Source: Hirudo medicinalis (taxonomy: Eukaryota > Annelida > Clitellata > Hirudinida > Hirudinidae). Taken from it: a stretch of DNA of 40,766 bases. The stretch covers positions 1 to 40,766 of the forward strand of contig MPNW01000478.1 in the NCBI GenBank assembly GCA_011800805.1. Reading direction: 5' to 3'. Each line of letters begins with the position of its first letter. Position 1 is the stretch's first letter. Made by a program: the position numbers and the translations under genes. Shown one piece after another: positions 22,901-35,254 of this stretch. Under the pieces are notes generated by a model, which was given only the letters and a program-made list of their open reading frames with translations, had not been told where the DNA came from and searched no databases.

Positions 22901-24523
22901 GTAAAGAGAATGTCAGTGATGCCAAAAGTTTATAATATGACCATTTTTAAATTATGGGTGCAATTCTGCAACACTTTGTAAAGTAGACATAAAACTTTAA
23001 TTCAGTTGGAAGCGATTTATCAGAACCACTGGAAATCAGTACAACGACGATACAATCTTCCAACATGCCCATGAATGCCTCAACGAGCTTCTACGAGAAT
23101 GAATCTAAGGCAGCAACAGAAATTCATTTCCAATCGTCCTCCAACAACATGTCAGACGAATGCATGACTTCAGAACCATGTCAAAACAGATCGAATTCCA
23201 TGTGCGTCATCTTCAAAGGTAGGGTCCTTTGCAACTGTCTGGATGGATACTCCAAGAACAAATCAACAGGCGTTTGTGAAGGTTAAGTATAATGACAATT
23301 GGTTTGAATGATTATTATTGTTTATTAATAGTATTGTCACTATTATTATTATTGTTGTTGTTATTATTATTGTTATTATTATTATTATCATTATTATTAT
23401 TATTATTATTATTCCAGAACTGGCGAAGCTCTTTGTCATAGTAAAAACCCATAAAGTAAAAATCTCCAATTTGAAAATTTTCTGGACTTCCCATAACAAA
23501 TGATAACATAATATCGTTATAAATTGTGTCTTTGTATGTTGTGCATATAAAGTTCTTATAATGGACAGGCTGGCGTTTGCATTCGAACCATTCTCAATGC
23601 AACGTGAAATTTATTTCTAAAATTAAAAAATAAATTATTCAGACATAAACGAATGTGATTTGAAACCATGCCATGCCATCAGCACGGTGTGTAGGAACTT
23701 GGATGGTTCCTATTTTTGCGACTGCAGACTGGGATTTGTTAGGATAGCCGAAGATTTGTGCTCTGGTATTTTAAATACTTTAAATTTGAGCCTTGAAATT
23801 GCAAATAATCGTTCACTTCTATATTTTTATCGAACAAGTTAAAGCCAATCACTTATGAACATCCATCCCTTATTCTTTTTAATAGTATTACATAATTATT
23901 ATGCCTTGTCTTGCATCGCTTAGTCTCATTAGCTTCGTTTGACTGTATCAGGTTTTAGCAAACGTAAAAAGAGAAATAGGTCACTAATGATAAAGATAAC
24001 TCAATTGGTATACACTTTTGTCATGCTCATTGAATGAAGTAATTTTTACTATTTTACTTCAACGAGATAACTTTACGGAGAAAATTGTGGGTGATAATGA
24101 TGAGTTCCCAATTAAGTTGCACATGGTCATTGGAGTCTCTTTGCTAGTGCTGGCTGCAATGTATTGGTTAGTAAACTTTACTGAACTGACCTGTTAGAGG
24201 TTTGAGGCGGGTTCTTCGGCTCAAATATCACTAGGCAAAGTATTTAAAGGGTGGATAGATAGATAATATGCCATAAAAGATTATTTCAAGCATAATGTAG
24301 CCATTACTTAGCCTACGAGCAGGTTGAATGTTCGGTTTGAATAATCGTCCATTTGACAAGCTAGATCAGCCAGGTCTTCTTAAAATTGTGCAAATTTTTG
24401 GATAAACTTAAATATACAAATTATTGGATCATTCTAAACATTAACTTGTCGAATATTTTATTTCCAAAATCTAGGACCTTTTGTGATTCCATGAGCTCAG
24501 ATGAAATGATGACACCACTTTGA
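19976..24523 (+). CDS. Gene D: lectin-like/WSC/EGF single-pass membrane protein, signal exon not identified
   Basis: Exons: 19976-20170 and 20254-20460 (galactose-binding-like; starts with VNVALNKSGKDCN and ends LAEIEVHTIG), 20551-20696 and 21098-21224 (WSC1), 21285-21424 and 21653-21788 (WSC2, YKGC to CGGLRYASIYA), 22057-22188 (six-Cys EGF-like), 23006-23281 (Ser/Thr-rich stalk plus EGF), 23643-23765 (calcium-binding EGF, DINEC), 24067-24166 (TM, MVIGVSLLVLAAMYW) and 24475-24523 (16-residue tail, TGA). That gives 543 codons here plus the unseen first exon, which must end in phase 1. All junctions are in frame and match gene C phases. The stalk before the first EGF is long (about 50 residues) and rich in Ser, Thr and Asn. 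The tail (SSDEMMTPL at its end) is the shortest of the four. Gene C is the most similar neighbour in the lectin-like exons. Confidence 0.88.
20855..21052. repeat. Imperfect AT-rich direct and inverted repeats
   Basis: Blocks of ATTATTAATATCATT and TTGATATTATGATATAATGA recur several times with spacing changes, and many are near-palindromic. Intron of gene D between the two halves of WSC1. Confidence 0.7.
22189..23005 (+). other. Gene D intron before the stalk/EGF exon
   Basis: Less AT-rich than its neighbours around 22540-22900. No ORF, repeat family or RNA recognised. Confidence 0.45.
23341..23413. repeat. (ATT)n microsatellite with GTT interruptions
   Basis: About 24 triplets, mostly ATT, with a GTT cluster near the start. 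Intron of gene D between the EGF and calcium-binding EGF exons. Confidence 0.9.
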
Positions 24524-25560
24524 GACCGCTGCTTAATGAAAGCTACTCTGAAGCTAAAGACTAACATTAATTACGATCTAATTAAAAAAATGCATGATAA
24601 CTGTTAGATTGTTAGATTCTTTCCAATGCTTTTTGATAAATATGCATTAGCTGCCAGAATTAACTCCTAAATCACACTGTGACGCGAGGATTTAATTTCT
24701 TCTTGTTCAATTCGTCAAATTATCAACAGATAGCCAAAGTAATTTCATTGTGTTCTTCGTTCTGGATCAGTTTTGTCATTCACTCACTTCTTCAAGTTCT
24801 TTTAATTTTACCGGAGATTTTTCCACGTAGTATTCCTGTTCTGTGGAGCTGATCTCAACCATCGCAGAAATATTTAATTTCTTGAATCGCTTTGTTCCTG
24901 CCTGAATTATTTTGTTCAGTGATTTGGTTTACAAACAAAACATCCGTGTCGTTATGCTTCAAATAATGTTAAGAAAATCCAAATGAATCTTGGTAAATTA
25001 TATTAAGAAGAATAGAAAACTAGAACAGCCGTTAACAGAGGTGAGACGTGGAACCACATGTTAGTGGTTAGGGTTATGCTAGAAATACCCCACAAAAGTT
25101 TTAATTAATCTTTACACTATAATTCAATTATTGGTGCAGATAACTATACAGAACGGGCTTAAGAACTTCAAATCTTTATTTACGATTGTATACAGTTTTA
25201 ACTTTTAACATTTAGTAAACAAATAGTAAATAGGCTGATGTTTTCCTTTTTTATTTTGTTTAAAACTTAATTTTTTATTTAATTGTTCTAAAAAAATTTG
25301 AAGCAAGCTTTCAATAGTAGCTCCCTGAGAATTGTTTAAATTAAAAGCTAAGGACAGATGTAACCAAGTTAATTCAAATACAAAAAGTCCTTTTTTTTAT
25401 ATAAATTGTTTATAATATATTTTTTAATTTATAAATTTTATAATAGTTGTCATGTTTACTTTTACATTTATCAGTTTTCTATCACAGATTTCCTTGGACG
25501 AAGCGGCGTGTTTTTTATTATTCAAGGAATCGCGTAGAATTTTATGAACCTTACTTAGCC
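24524..25560. other. Spacer between gene D and eIF5B
   Basis: AT-rich, with no ORF or repeat family seen. The eIF5B promoter and 5' UTR must be in its right part. A five-codon-long upstream frame (ATG at 25544, TAG at 25556-25558) ends two bases before the eIF5B start. Confidence 0.5.
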
Positions 25561-28500
25561 ATGGAGAAAGACAAGAAAAGTAAAAAGGGCACTCGTCAAC
25601 AAGCCAAAAGGTTGTAGGAATAAAAAAGTTTGCGTTTTAACTGATGATGTCTGTTAGCATGTTTGCTGAATGTTTGTGGCATCATTTGCAATGTCAACTC
25701 TGTTAGTGAGACTGCGGTGATTGGATCGATAGAAACATCTGGATGGTTGCTGTCATGAGAAGTTTTAGCAGTTATTTTCCAGTATTTGTTGGAACGCATG
25801 GTGACTATTGCGACCACAAAACACCATAGTACTTACATTAACTTTAGATAAATTGATAAATAAGATTAAAGTATTAAGCTGTTAATGCAATCATTTAGAA
25901 TATATTGTGGAACATGTTTATCATATTGTTGATCAATTCATTTAGATAAGGGAATCTATGCCTTGGACATTGTGGAGGGGATGCTTTTTGAATTATTGTA
26001 GCCTCAGAACCTATTCATTGACTACTAAAATAATTGTGTAACGTTATTGTAAAATCTTTTACTTCTTTTTAGGGAGGAGAAGCCAGTAAGTAAAGCCAAG
26101 AACCAGGTTAGTCATTGTAGCTAACAATCTTAATTTACAAGTGAATGTCAAGAAGTTGTGCACACTTGAAAATGTATGAGCAAAAGCTTCATTCTGGTGC
26201 ATATATTTATTTCTGTGACAGAAAAAGAAGGTTGAGGAAAGTGATGATGAACCATCAGACAATGAAGAGGTTCAGACTGTCATACCAACTCAAAAGAAGA
26301 AGCCACTGTCAGTTTTTGCAATGCTGGCAGATGAAGATGATGATGATGATGTTAGTGCACACTTCAATAAGATGTTATCATGATGGAATTTTTTCATCAG
26401 TTTATTTAGCTATTCTGAACAATTGTAAAGTTTTTATAGAAGATTATATTTTCTGAAACCAAGTTCGTCAATAACTTTTCTCAACTCCTCATTTTCATTG
26501 CAACTACCATTCTATGGAACAATTGCAGACCTAATTATGCTATAAATATTGAATTCATGCCCGGGCACATTTTCGACAACAATCAATTGAAAACAATCAT
26601 CTCCCAACAGCGAAAAAGCAGCGAATCGGAGGACAGCGAGCCCGAACCTACCTTCCAAAAGAAGCCGATCGTTCAGGTGATCCAGAAGAATGCCAAGAAG
26701 CAGCAGCCGACCAAAGGAGGAAAGAAGAATCAAAAAGAAGAGGAAGACTTCGATGCTGTGTTGGCAGAGTTTTCAGAAAAACCTGCAAAGCAGACGGCAG
26801 CGGCTGACAAGAAGGGGAAGAAAAACAAGAAGGTCAGTGGAATGAAATTTATTTATTTGGCAAATAGCTTTAACCATTTAAATTGATATCAAATCCATTT
26901 ATCTTAAATTGGCATTTTTATGATTTGCCATTCATTGTTTTGAAGTTAACTTTTATTTTAAATAATTCAATCGATTATTGAGTTTCTTCCTTGTTTTAAT
27001 GAACGTTGCTCATCAACTCTTTTGTCGTCTGCCTGCAGGGAACCAAAGACGTCGATGAGATCTTCGAGAACCTCAACCTCCAGGAAGATACCCAAAATGG
27101 CACCACAGAGCAGCCCGCCCCTCCACAAGAACAAAAGAAGTCCCCCGAGATCAGGGCGGACATGACCGCACATGAACTCGCCCAGATCTACGAGCAGATG
27201 AATGTGGAGAATGAAGATGATGATGATGATGATGGAAAGAGGAGAAAGAAGAAGGGAAACAAACAGCAACAGAAGAAATCCGGGAAGGAGACCCCAAAGA
27301 GTGATGACGAAGAGAGCGACGAGGACGACGACGAGGAGGGGTCGACTGTTAAGTCGGCAGCTCAGAAGAAGAAGGAGAAGAAAGAACGACAGAAGGCCGA
27401 GAAGCTGCTCAAGGCCCAGGTTAGATCCGTTGGAAGACATTCACTCAGTGAATCAGTCAACATAGTTTATTGATCGGAATCGACATACTCGATTAAATGA
27501 ACTTTGTTCCGATGTTATTTAGAAATTGTTCAACTATAAAAACCATTTCTGAAACCACAGCAAGCCAAAACGAAGCCACCTGCAGAGAAAGGAAAGAAGG
27601 AGGGCACTCTGACCGGTCAGGAAGCTCCCAAGAAGTCTGAACTTCAGACGGCAGGTTCGGGTTTGCCCTCCAGACATTAACCGTCCTCTGTTGAACCATC
27701 TTAAAGGGCATTATTTCCCACAGCTAAAGAAACTCCTGCCAAGCCCGAAGCAGAAGTCGAGGAGGACAACCAGCCGTCCAAGAAGGACAAGAAGAAGAAG
27801 AAGGGTGATGCCAAGGAGGAAGAGAAGACTAAGAAATCAAATAAAATGGTTTGTTATTAACAAAGTAATAAACATGGACGCAGTTGATAGATTGATTGCC
27901 TAATGATTGGCATCCTCTTCACAACAACGGCAACATTATTTACAAACTTCTCCCATAGGTCAGCAAGATCCTAGAAGCACAGAGGCTCCTCAAGGAAGAG
28001 GAAGAACGGAAGAGGAGAGAAGAAGAAGAAAAAATGAAAAAGGAGGAGGAGGAACAAAGACTCAGAGAGGAAAAGGAACGACTCGAAAAGGAGAAGAAAG
28101 AGAGGAAGAAGCAAAAAGAAAAGGAGAGGATCAAGAGGCTGAAGGCAGAGGGGAAGTTCCTCACTGAGAAGCAGAAGGAGGACCGGAAGAGAGCCCAGCA
28201 GATGCTCGAGAGCTACAAGGCTCAGGGTTGGTCGAGGATTTGATTTGAATTCATGAAGTGGTGGTCTTGACGAATTCAGTGTCTCGACATTCGGTGACTC
28301 TTCGCATGATTGCAGTGAGGCAGCCCATTGATGCTGCAATGGCTGTTTGTGCCTCTTTAACTCGAAACTCCTTCTGCAGGAGTTGAAATTCCCCTGCCGA
28401 CGGACAAGATCGAAGTCCCCGTGATACCCGAAGAAGTGCCGCAAGAGAAACAAAAGAGGGTCGTGTACACCAGGAAGCCCAAGGTGAAGGTCCAACAGCA

Positions 28501-30288
28501 GACCAGCTCTGGCACTCCATCTGTCACCACACCCACAGGTCAGTTGGATTGGTGAATGGTGGCATGGTTTCGGCATAAAGCGCAGTTGAGGTGTCAGAGC
28601 TTAAACTGGTCTATTTGGAGTGGAGTCCTTATGATGTCCTAACGAATTATTGAATTACTTGCAAGTCAATTATAGCTTTCATTGGTGTCGGACAATGTTT
28701 ATTTATGTTATTTTATTTTTATTGATCCCTAACAATTCCTTCAGAGACAGAACAGAAACAACTCATGCCTGATACTGCCAAGGAGGAAAAACCAGAGTCT
28801 GAAGAAGATGTTAAGGACAACTGGGACGACTCGTCGGACAGTGAGGACGACAGCCAGGCCAGCGGAACACCGGACACTTCAAATGGTCATTATTGCTTTA
28901 TTATTATCATTAATTGGATTATTCATTAACCTAACAAGTATTGTCTCTCTGTGTGTGTGTAAGTTTATCAACAGGCTTAAAAGCCTGATCGTGTTATTAG
29001 TGATATCAGCAGTATATTGAATGTTATCACTTAATTTAATCAGTAGATTAATAACCATATTTTAACTATAACTATATTTTATATTTTAACAATTCTTTGC
29101 AGACGCCAACCAAAAAAGTCATAAAAATCAGACTCATAATGCAAGTGACTCCTCTAAGGAGGATGACGACGACGAGGACGACAATGAAGACGAGGATGGT
29201 GATGATGACGACGATTCGTCGAGCGAAGATGGAGACGAAGACGAGGAAAAGACTCCACAGGAGAAGGCAAAAGAGAGGGTGCTACTTTCCATCGAGGTGA
29301 GAGTGATGCTTTGACACCTTAGTGAATTTTCACCTGATGATGTTATGATTACGATGGTCACCTGTCCAAGGTTTTAAAACGATTCATCATTCTTGTGTCC
29401 ATAGAAACGCAAGGCAGCTGCCGAGGCAGCCAAGTCGGCAGATAAGCTGAGGGCGCCCGTCATCTGCGTCCTGGGACACGTAGACACTGGCAAGACGAAG
29501 ATCCTGGATAAGGTACTCGTGATGATTTCATCGGTTACCGTTCCTTAGTCTTCTGCCGATGCTAATGCATTTGCATAATTTATTCAGTTGAGAAGGAGTC
29601 ACGTTCAGGATGGTGAGGCCGGTGGAATCACCCAGCAGATCGGAGCGACCAATGTGCCCCATCACTCCCTCAAGGAACAGATCAAGATGTGCAAAGAGGT
29701 GTGTTGAGGGTTGTGAAGTTTTATATTTATATAAACTTATCTGCACCTTATTTGTGCAATAACATTAAATATTTGGTAGCCAGTAAAAGTGGTGACGCGG
29801 TCATAATGCGGATAATTTTTATGTTGCGCGATTTGTTTGTAAAAATGTTTTGTTTTGCTTCGTAGATTGATTTGAAGATACCAGGTCTGCTGATCATCGA
29901 CACACCTGGGCATGAGTCCTTCAGGTGAGTGTTTTCCACTGGCTAATTTAAAAGTTTGTCCTTTTCTGAATTAAATTACTGACCTGTCATACATCATTTG
30001 GACATCCTCCATCATGTTACGATGATAATAAAAATTAATAGTTAATATCATGTGTTTTCACAGGCTAAATTAAAACCTTACAATGTTGTATTTGTTTCCT
30101 TAGCAACTTGAGAACGAGGGGCTCCTCCTTGTGCGACATTGCCATCCTGGTTGTCGACATCATGCACGGACTCGAACCCCAGACCATCGAATCCATCAAC
30201 ATCCTCAAGCAGAGGAAGACGCCATTCATTGTAGCCCTCAACAAAGTAATCGTGCACATATTATTGCTATTGTGATATTTGTATTTAA

Positions 30289-30320
<32 letters not shown>

Positions 30321-33300
30321 GGTAATGCCACCTATTTGCATGTAGTCATGTGAATAATTTATCGCAACTTGTAGAAGTTGTCGCTCCGATTAATAAATAC
30401 GCAAAATATTAGCATTAAGCATTTGCAGATGTTATAATTGCTTTTGGCATCTTTTCATTACCGATCGTTCTATTACATTCACCGGCTTAGGAAAGGCACG
30501 CATCCCGTATTACTAACGATACCGTGAGGTCTTAACGTAACCGTTCGATAACGCTGACATTAAAAATGTTCGTGCCAACAACAGATCGACAGGTTGTTTG
30601 GTTGGGTGACAAACTGCCATGCTGACGTCGTCAACCAGCTCAAAAAACAGAAGCCAAACACTAAGATGGAGTTCGACGAGAGGGCAAAGCACGTCATCGT
30701 TCAGTTTGCCGAACAGGTGAGGCGTTCGTTCGCCCGATTTTTAAATTTACCGTCGCGACGTCGGCATTCGAACGACTCGCTTGACGCTCGACATTTTTGC
30801 AGGGCCTGAATGCTCGACTGTTCTACGAAAACACAAAGCCTCGAGAGTTCATCTCTCTCGTGCCGACGTCCGCCACCACGGGAGACGGAGTGGGCAACTT
30901 GATAGCCCTGATCTGCGAACTCACTCAGTCTATGATGCTCAAGAGGATCATGTACACAGAGGAGCTCCAGGCAACAGTCATGGAGGTCAAGGCCATTGCC
31001 GGCCATGGTACGACCATCGACGTCATCCTCGTCAATGGCAAGCTGGCCGTTGGCAACACCATCGTGGTGGCAGGTCAGGAGGGTCCCATTGTCACCCAAG
31101 TCAGGTCTCTCCTGCTCCCGCCTCCAATGCACGAGATCAGGGTTAAGGTAGGTAGTGCTTGTCTCGATAGCTCGTATTGCCATCAATAAAATTTCCAGAT
31201 AATAAAGAATGATTTTATGGTGATCAATAATCATGTTAATTTAGTAACTGTAGTAAGAGCTGTTGAGACATAAGTGATATTGACTTTAACAAACATTTGA
31301 TACTTCTTCAGAGCAATTTTGAGAGCCACAAGGAGGTCTTGGCAGCACAGGGTTGTAAGATAGCAGCCAAGGACCTTGAAAAGGCCATTGCTGGTCTGCC
31401 TCTGTATGTGGCGCACAGTCCAGAAGAGGTTGAAATTTACAGGGTGGGTATTACATGAATGCTGTTGCCCCTTGGGTTGCAAAATTCAAACCATTTTTGG
31501 TCAGTCAGTTTACTCAGTCAATAACATCTCATATCATATCATATCCACAAAAAACAGGAAGAGTTATCTCAGATGCTGAAAGATGTACTGAATGACATAA
31601 AGGTCTCTGAGAAGGGTGTCTACGTACAGGCTTCAACTTTGGGCTCCTTGGAGGCCCTTCTCTCCTTCCTCAAGTCCTCCAAAATTCCAGTGAGTGGTGA
31701 TGATGACTGTGGAAGGAATTGGGTCATGGTATAATGTTATTTCTGATGCTTCAGTTCTCTGGCATAAACATCGGACCAGTGCACAAAAGGGATGTCATGA
31801 AGACGATGGCCATGCTGGAGCACGACCCACTGTGAGTAACGATGCTGATGATGATGATGGCTGGTGGAAAAACTCAAAATAACAGCAACCACTATTCTCA
31901 TATCTCTGTGATGATGGCTTATGCTGATATTAATGATAGCATAATTAATGTTAAGTTATAATGACTTTGTCAACATCTTTCCAGATTTGCCTGCATCTTG
32001 GCCTTCGATGTCAAGGTGGAAAAAGATGCCCAGGAGATGGCTGAAAGCAACAACATCCAAATATTCCAGGCCGACATCATCTACCACCTCTTCGACAACT
32101 TCACCGCCTTCAGGAAGAGGTACTACCAGCAGAAACAGGAAGAGTTCAAGCACATTGCCATGTTCCCCTGCAAGGTCAGTGGATGAATGTGATTTGTCAT
32201 GTCTGCCACTTTATGTCAAACATACTTTAAGTTTACTTTGAACTGGCAGTTTATCGGAACTTCGATTGTTAATTGGCACTAGCGAGAATAACTAAATATT
32301 ATTTAGCACCTACAGCATTTGTGTGGCAGACACATAGTCAAATATTCCTATTCTATTCAATATGTTCTATTGGCTAAGGTCATTATGACGACTCAGGTGA
32401 TATTAATACTGATTGATAGGGTTAATCTAGCACTTGATCGTACCCTGCGTGTAATGATGTGATCTACAGTTTGTCATCGTGGCAGTGCTGCACTTCCAGT
32501 TTAACATTAATATTACTTTTAATTGGTTGTTTAATTGCTTCTCCTGAACTTTTTCAGGTGAAGATCATGCCCGAGCACGTCTTCAACTCCAGAGACCCGA
32601 TCATATGCGGGGTGGTCGTGGAGGCAGGGTTCGTGAAGGAGGGCACCATACTCTGTGTACCCTCGAAAAATGTTCGTTTACTTATTACCTTTGTAGCTTT
32701 ATTACATAACAACTAGATTCTGTTCTTTATAAAACAAGGTACAATTATAGGATTGGGGATCGAGCCTCTATCAAACATTATAATATTTTGTTTACATTTT
32801 GCATGTTTGCATTTAAGAAAATATTATATTTAGTAATCTCAAATAATGAAGATTGGACAAATATAAATCAACATCTTGGTCATTTGTTCTATGGACTGCA
32901 ATGGTCCCTCTGCCCACTAACTCCTGAGCATCGTTGTTCTTCCAGTTCATAGACGTAGGCCGTGTCAGTAGCCTAGAGGTCAACCACAAACAAGTGGATA
33001 AAGCCACGAAGGGCATGGAAGTCTGCCTAAAGATTGATCCCATACCGGGAGATGCACCCAAGATGGTAGGAAGGCACTTCGAAGTAACAGACGAACTTGT
33101 CAGCAAGGTATGATCTTTGTTACCTTACGGACGAACTTTGAACTTGGAGATCTTTGAAAAAATAGTCCAAGCTTTTTAAGAATCTGTCACGTTCTCTTCG
33201 TGGCTGTATCATTCGTTGGGTGAATTTACATCATTCAGCTGCCATTAAAATTCTTTTGGACAGTGGATAAAACATTAAAATAGTTACCTAGAGCGACTTT

Positions 33301-33492
33301 GCACGAATCGCCATTAGCGGCTAGCAATCCTTTGTATCAACATTCTATTACCAGCTCCTAATTCTTGCTGCATTTAATTTGTAGATAAGCAGGAACTCCA
33401 TTGATGCTGTCAAGAACTGGTTCAGGGATGATATGGACAGGGCAGACTGGCAGCTCATCGTGGAATTGAAGAAAACTTTTGGCATCATCTAA
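25561..33492 (+). CDS. EIF5B: Eukaryotic translation initiation factor 5B, 24 exons, intact
   Basis: eIF5B is the GTPase that joins the 60S subunit to the 48S complex and positions Met-tRNAi. Exons: 25561-25610, 26073-26106, 26222-26350, 26611-26832, 27039-27419, 27561-27654, 27724-27848, 27959-28226, 28380-28538, 28745-28885, 29103-29296, 29405-29512, 29588-29698, 29866-29924, 30104-30245, 30585-30716, 30803-31147, 31312-31443, 31558-31689, 31755-31831, 31985-32174, 32558-32671, 32946-33107, 33385-33492. They sum to 3609 bases: 1202 residues and TAA, close to the roughly 1220 of the human protein. Residues 1-599 are Lys/Glu/Asp-rich and coiled. G motifs are GHVDTGKT (623-630), GGITQQIGA in the next exon, DTPGHE (684-689), NKID (738-741, split by an intron) and TSA (805-807). 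The domain II-IV signatures and the [10 protein letters not shown]-terminus are present. The start ATG has a GCCATGG context. Confidence 0.98.
30292..30320. repeat. (ATT)n microsatellite in an eIF5B intron
   Basis: About ten TTA triplets in the intron that splits the NK and ID of the G4 motif. Confidence 0.9.
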
Positions 33493-35089
33493 CAAAAGGA
33501 AATGTCATACCTCCACTGATGTACTTAGCCTGTTTCCAGAATTTGATTGCTCTGCTTGGATGAAAGTATGATGATTATGGTGATACGTATTCCAATGGTA
33601 CTAGCTCGTCCAACAATTCTTCCAATAAATTGCATTCATGTTATGAGATTCGTTCATGAATACTGGTTGTCAACTGCAGTTCGAACTACACTTCTTAGTT
33701 GAGGTTTGGGTTAGCCTTACTTTGCTATGAGTACTTCATTTGAATGTTGGCCAATTGAAGGGCAAAAGCCAACTCACAGGCAGCAACTTTTGGTACCTAG
33801 CTCCATCCCTAACCCTACCTCGTGACCCTGGAAGTCTCTGTAGTACTGACAAGGGTTGTTGCCTCTGAGTTGACCTTTTCCCGTCACTTCTCCAACCACC
33901 TTTCAGTTGAGTTAAAACTACTGGTGGTTCTGGAAATATTACTTCTAAGGGTTGATTTTTTTGGGGGCTCATTAATATGTACATTGGTTTTGTTCCAACA
34001 AAGATGCAACAGTTGACCTTCAGTTGGGATTATTTTGTAGTACAGCAATAGATGGGAAAACAGAATGAGGCCTGGGGTTGGTTTCCAGCCGTGGTATTGA
34101 GACTGAGATTTCCAGAGCATCACATGATGTTAGAAAAATGCTTAAAGTGATTGCAGAAGAAAAATCATTTAATCTATGGTGGCAAACTTTCATCTCTTAA
34201 TCCCTCAGCCTGAAAAGAACTATAATAAAGTGAAAGCTTTGCTGTAAGTCTCGTTGCTGCAGGAGTAAAACGACCGACTCAGCTCGGCCCAAACCAGTTG
34301 CAACGGCCGAATCTTGAGATTCCCCTAAGCTAATCCGCGATTGATAAGGGCGGGTCGCACCACCCACAAAATACCGTCTAACAATTTACCTCAAGCAGCA
34401 TCGAAAGTAAGGCGCACCATGTCATTATCGTTTCCTCAATAAATGTGACTGGTGCTGTCTCACGCCACTCAGGTGGGCAAATATTTTCGAGTGAGTAATG
34501 ACATGCACAACTTAATGTTCCTTTTTCATTATTTGCTGTGAAGTTACGCTATTTTCGCCCCGATATCGATGCAACCCGAAATGGGACTCAAGTACTTACG
34601 CAAGTACTCGATAAACTGTTCGATCCCATCGTACCTGTGGATTATGCAAAAGTAGATTAATTATGATTATTGCTTAACCCAATGTTATAATGTAATTGTG
34701 ATGAGGGCCGAGACATATTGACACGCGTCAACTCAACGCAAATTAACTAAATTAATAAAAACCAATCACTGCACCAACAGAGTAATCCAAATCCTGAAAA
34801 TGCTTTAAAAAAAGCGAGCCTCCGCCGGACGTAATTCAAAACAACCCAGCCCTGTTCTCCGGTCTATTTTTCTTTGGTGAGTGCGTCCAGCGATTATTAT
34901 GGATAAATATCGAGACTGAACATATTTCGATGGTCTTAACCTTCGTGAATTTCAGTCGTAAACATTTAACTAGAAATTATTTAAAAAATACAATAAGATT
35001 CCTCTTAAGTCTCCTCTCTCTCTTTGTCGTAGATTGGCTGGCTTCTCTCTCGTACTTTAGTGAGATTGGCCTGCACACACCGACTGGCC
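33493..35089. other. eIF5B 3' UTR and intergenic DNA
   Basis: The likely eIF5B polyadenylation signal AATAAA is at 33624-33629, about 130 bases after the stop. A less AT-rich block at 34255-34480 carries several short inverted repeats (CGGCC/GGCCG, GAATC-TTGA-GATTC, GCGA/TCGC). No protein gene recognised. Short open frames on the minus strand at 33736-34123 show no domain. Confidence 0.5.
33624..33629 (+). promoter_or_regulatory. Polyadenylation signal of eIF5B
   Basis: AATAAA, the first canonical hexamer after the eIF5B stop codon, followed by T/G-rich sequence. Confidence 0.65.
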
Positions 35090-35096
35090 TATATAA
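35090..35096 (+). promoter_or_regulatory. TATA box of the downstream gene
   Basis: TATATAA inside GGCCTATATAACGAG, a strong TATA context with GC flanks. It lies 165 bases before the ATG at 35255, which leaves room for a start site near 35120 and a 5' UTR of about 130 bases. Not proven without transcript ends. Confidence 0.55.
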
Positions 35097-35254
35097 CGAG
35101 CCTCTTCAAGCGCTAGGACTCTTTGAATACATATTTATATGTATGTTGGAAAAATAGGAGAGAAGAACAGCGTTTACCAAAGGACTTGCTCATTTCCTTG
35201 ACCGACCTGGCCTGTCACCGGACTCCTACCTGTAGGAGAAAGATTACTAGAACA

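Noticed and set aside
27940..28576. Long open frames on the minus strand inside eIF5B
   Set aside because: They are complements of Lys/Glu-rich coding exons and cross confirmed splice sites.
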